64,000 nt of DNA. Origin: Nocardioides oleivorans (GTDB lineage: Bacteria; Actinomycetota; Actinomycetes; Propionibacteriales; Nocardioidaceae). A program made the translations under genes and the position numbers. The notes beneath the pieces were generated by a model. That model had not been told where the DNA came from. It did not search any database and saw nothing but the letters and a program-made list of their open reading frames with translations. The stretch is from positions 62,001 through 126,000 of the forward strand of contig NZ_SDWT01000004.1 in assembly GCF_004137255.1 (NCBI RefSeq), in the 5' to 3' direction. Positions within the stretch are counted from its first letter, which is position 1. The number at the start of each line of letters is the position of its first letter. Of this stretch, positions 63,441 through 64,000 are shown piece by piece.

Positions 63441-64000
63441 GTGCCACCACCCTCCCCCGCTGTCGAGATCGACGGCCTGGTGATGGCGTACGGCGACAAG
63501 GTCGCCGTCGACGGTCTCAGCCTCGAGGTGGCGCGCGGGTCGGTCACCGCCGTCCTCGGCCCCAACGGTGCCGGCAAGACCACCACGCTGGAGACCTGCG
63601 AGGGCTACCGCGTGCCGCAGCGGGGCACTGTCCGCGTGCTCGGACTCGACCCGCAGAAGGACCGTGCCGACCTCCTGCCCCGGATCGGTGTGATGCTGCA
63701 GTCCGGCGGTGCGTGGAGCGGCGTGCGCGCCGCCGAGATGCTCGACCACATGGCCTCCCTGCACGCCCGACCGCTCGACACGGCGATGCTGAGCGACCGC
63801 CTCGGGCTCGCCGACTGCGGACGCACGCCCTACCGCCGGCTGTCGGGTGGGCAGAAGCAGCGGCTCGGCCTGGCCATCGCGCTCGTCGGGCGACCGGAGC
63901 TGGTCTTCGTCGACGAGCCGACCGCCGGCATGGACCCGCAGGCACGGCGCACGACCTGGGAGCTGCTGGAGGAGATCCGCGCCGACGGGGTCACCGTCGT
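63441..64000 (+). CDS. ABC transporter ATP-binding protein (3' end outside window)
   Basis: First 186 codons of an ATPase: Walker A VLGPNGAGKTTTLETCEGYR, Q-loop GVMLQSGGAWSGVRAAEML, signature YRRLSGGQKQRLGLAIALVG and Walker B ELVFVDEPTAGMDPQARRTT. The frame is still open at the window edge. It belongs to the drug-export (ABC-2) group. In Mycobacterium tuberculosis ABC genes also lie divergent from sufR (Rv1458c region), together with haem A synthase genes, so a permease and perhaps ctaA/ctaB may follow. GTG start with TAGACT 7 nt upstream and no Shine-Dalgarno sequence. Confidence 0.9.
   Translation, partial: MPPPSPAVEIDGLVMAYGDKVAVDGLSLEVARGSVTAVLGPNGAGKTTTLETCEGYRVPQRGTVRVLGLDPQKDRADLLPRIGVMLQSGGAWSGVRAAEMLDHMASLHARPLDTAMLSDRLGLADCGRTPYRRLSGGQKQRLGLAIALVGRPELVFVDEPTAGMDPQARRTTWELLEEIRADGVTV

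Noticed and set aside
1..64000. tRNA, rRNA, CRISPR arrays, transposases or phage genes
   Set aside because: The few intergenic gaps were read through; none shows a cloverleaf, spaced repeats or mobile-element genes.

Overview
This window comes from a high-GC actinobacterium, most likely Nocardioides or a close relative in the Nocardioidaceae. The evidence is the very GC-rich codon use, frequent GTG starts, and families typical of that group: GuaB1-type IMP dehydrogenase-like protein, a FadE23/FadE24 acyl-CoA dehydrogenase pair, DUF3099, acVLRF1, an actinobacterial suf operon led by sufR, and a fabG-fabI (MabA/InhA-like) pair. It reads as ordinary chromosome. I see no insertion sequence, prophage, CRISPR array, rRNA or tRNA gene.

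Layout. 1-5.5 kb: end of an MmyB-like regulator, a Pol I-like polymerase, a BCCT osmolyte transporter, a solo LysR effector domain and two small membrane proteins. 5.5-10.1 kb: sulfotransferase, guaB1, a membrane protein, a PLP-dependent aromatic amino acid decarboxylase and a YiaA/B protein. 10.1-17.6 kb: fadE24-fadE23, a divergent def-trmH pair, DedA, a second TrmH-family methyltransferase, CysG-type siroheme enzyme and a PEBP protein. 17.6-21.2 kb: secreted CAP protein and a three-gene ABC-2 exporter. 21.2-30.5 kb: SpoIIE-type phosphatase, hydrolase, TauE/SPFH/NfeD membrane cluster, ABC ATPase, VOC, DUF805, serB and a PrmC-like methyltransferase. 30.5-41.2 kb: SixA-like phosphatase, cyanophycinase, cyanophycin synthetase and a cupin, then an MFS pump with its HxlR regulator, a methyltransferase, a CphA-like Mur ligase that lacks ATP-grasp, fabI and fabG. 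41-51.4 kb: dodecin, DUF3099, moaA, SURF1, an SDR, ABC exporter, enoyl-CoA hydratase, ABC-F protein, zinc peptidase and APH-like kinase. 51.4-56.6 kb: TnrB3-like ABC exporter, then acVLRF1, NYN and ASCH genes. 56.7-63.3 kb: sufR-B-D-Rieske-C-S-U-T. At the right edge an ABC ATPase gene runs out of the window.

How the genes work together. The suf operon builds Fe-S clusters and shows a likely SufR site on its start plus a possible iron box. CphA and CphB would make and degrade a cyanophycin-type Asp/Arg polymer; the CphA-like Mur ligase 3 kb away is translationally coupled to a methyltransferase and may act on a related substrate. fabG-fabI supply two reductive steps of fatty acid elongation. 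acVLRF1, a NYN-domain nuclease and an ASCH protein form a candidate RNA or ribosome quality-control group.

A window-wide signal stands out. At 27 genes that are mostly first in their transcription unit, a TAnnnT hexamer (usually TAGnnT) ends 6-10 nt before the chosen start codon, 25 of them at 6-8 nt. Most have no obvious Shine-Dalgarno sequence. This fits leaderless transcription, and I used it to choose several starts.
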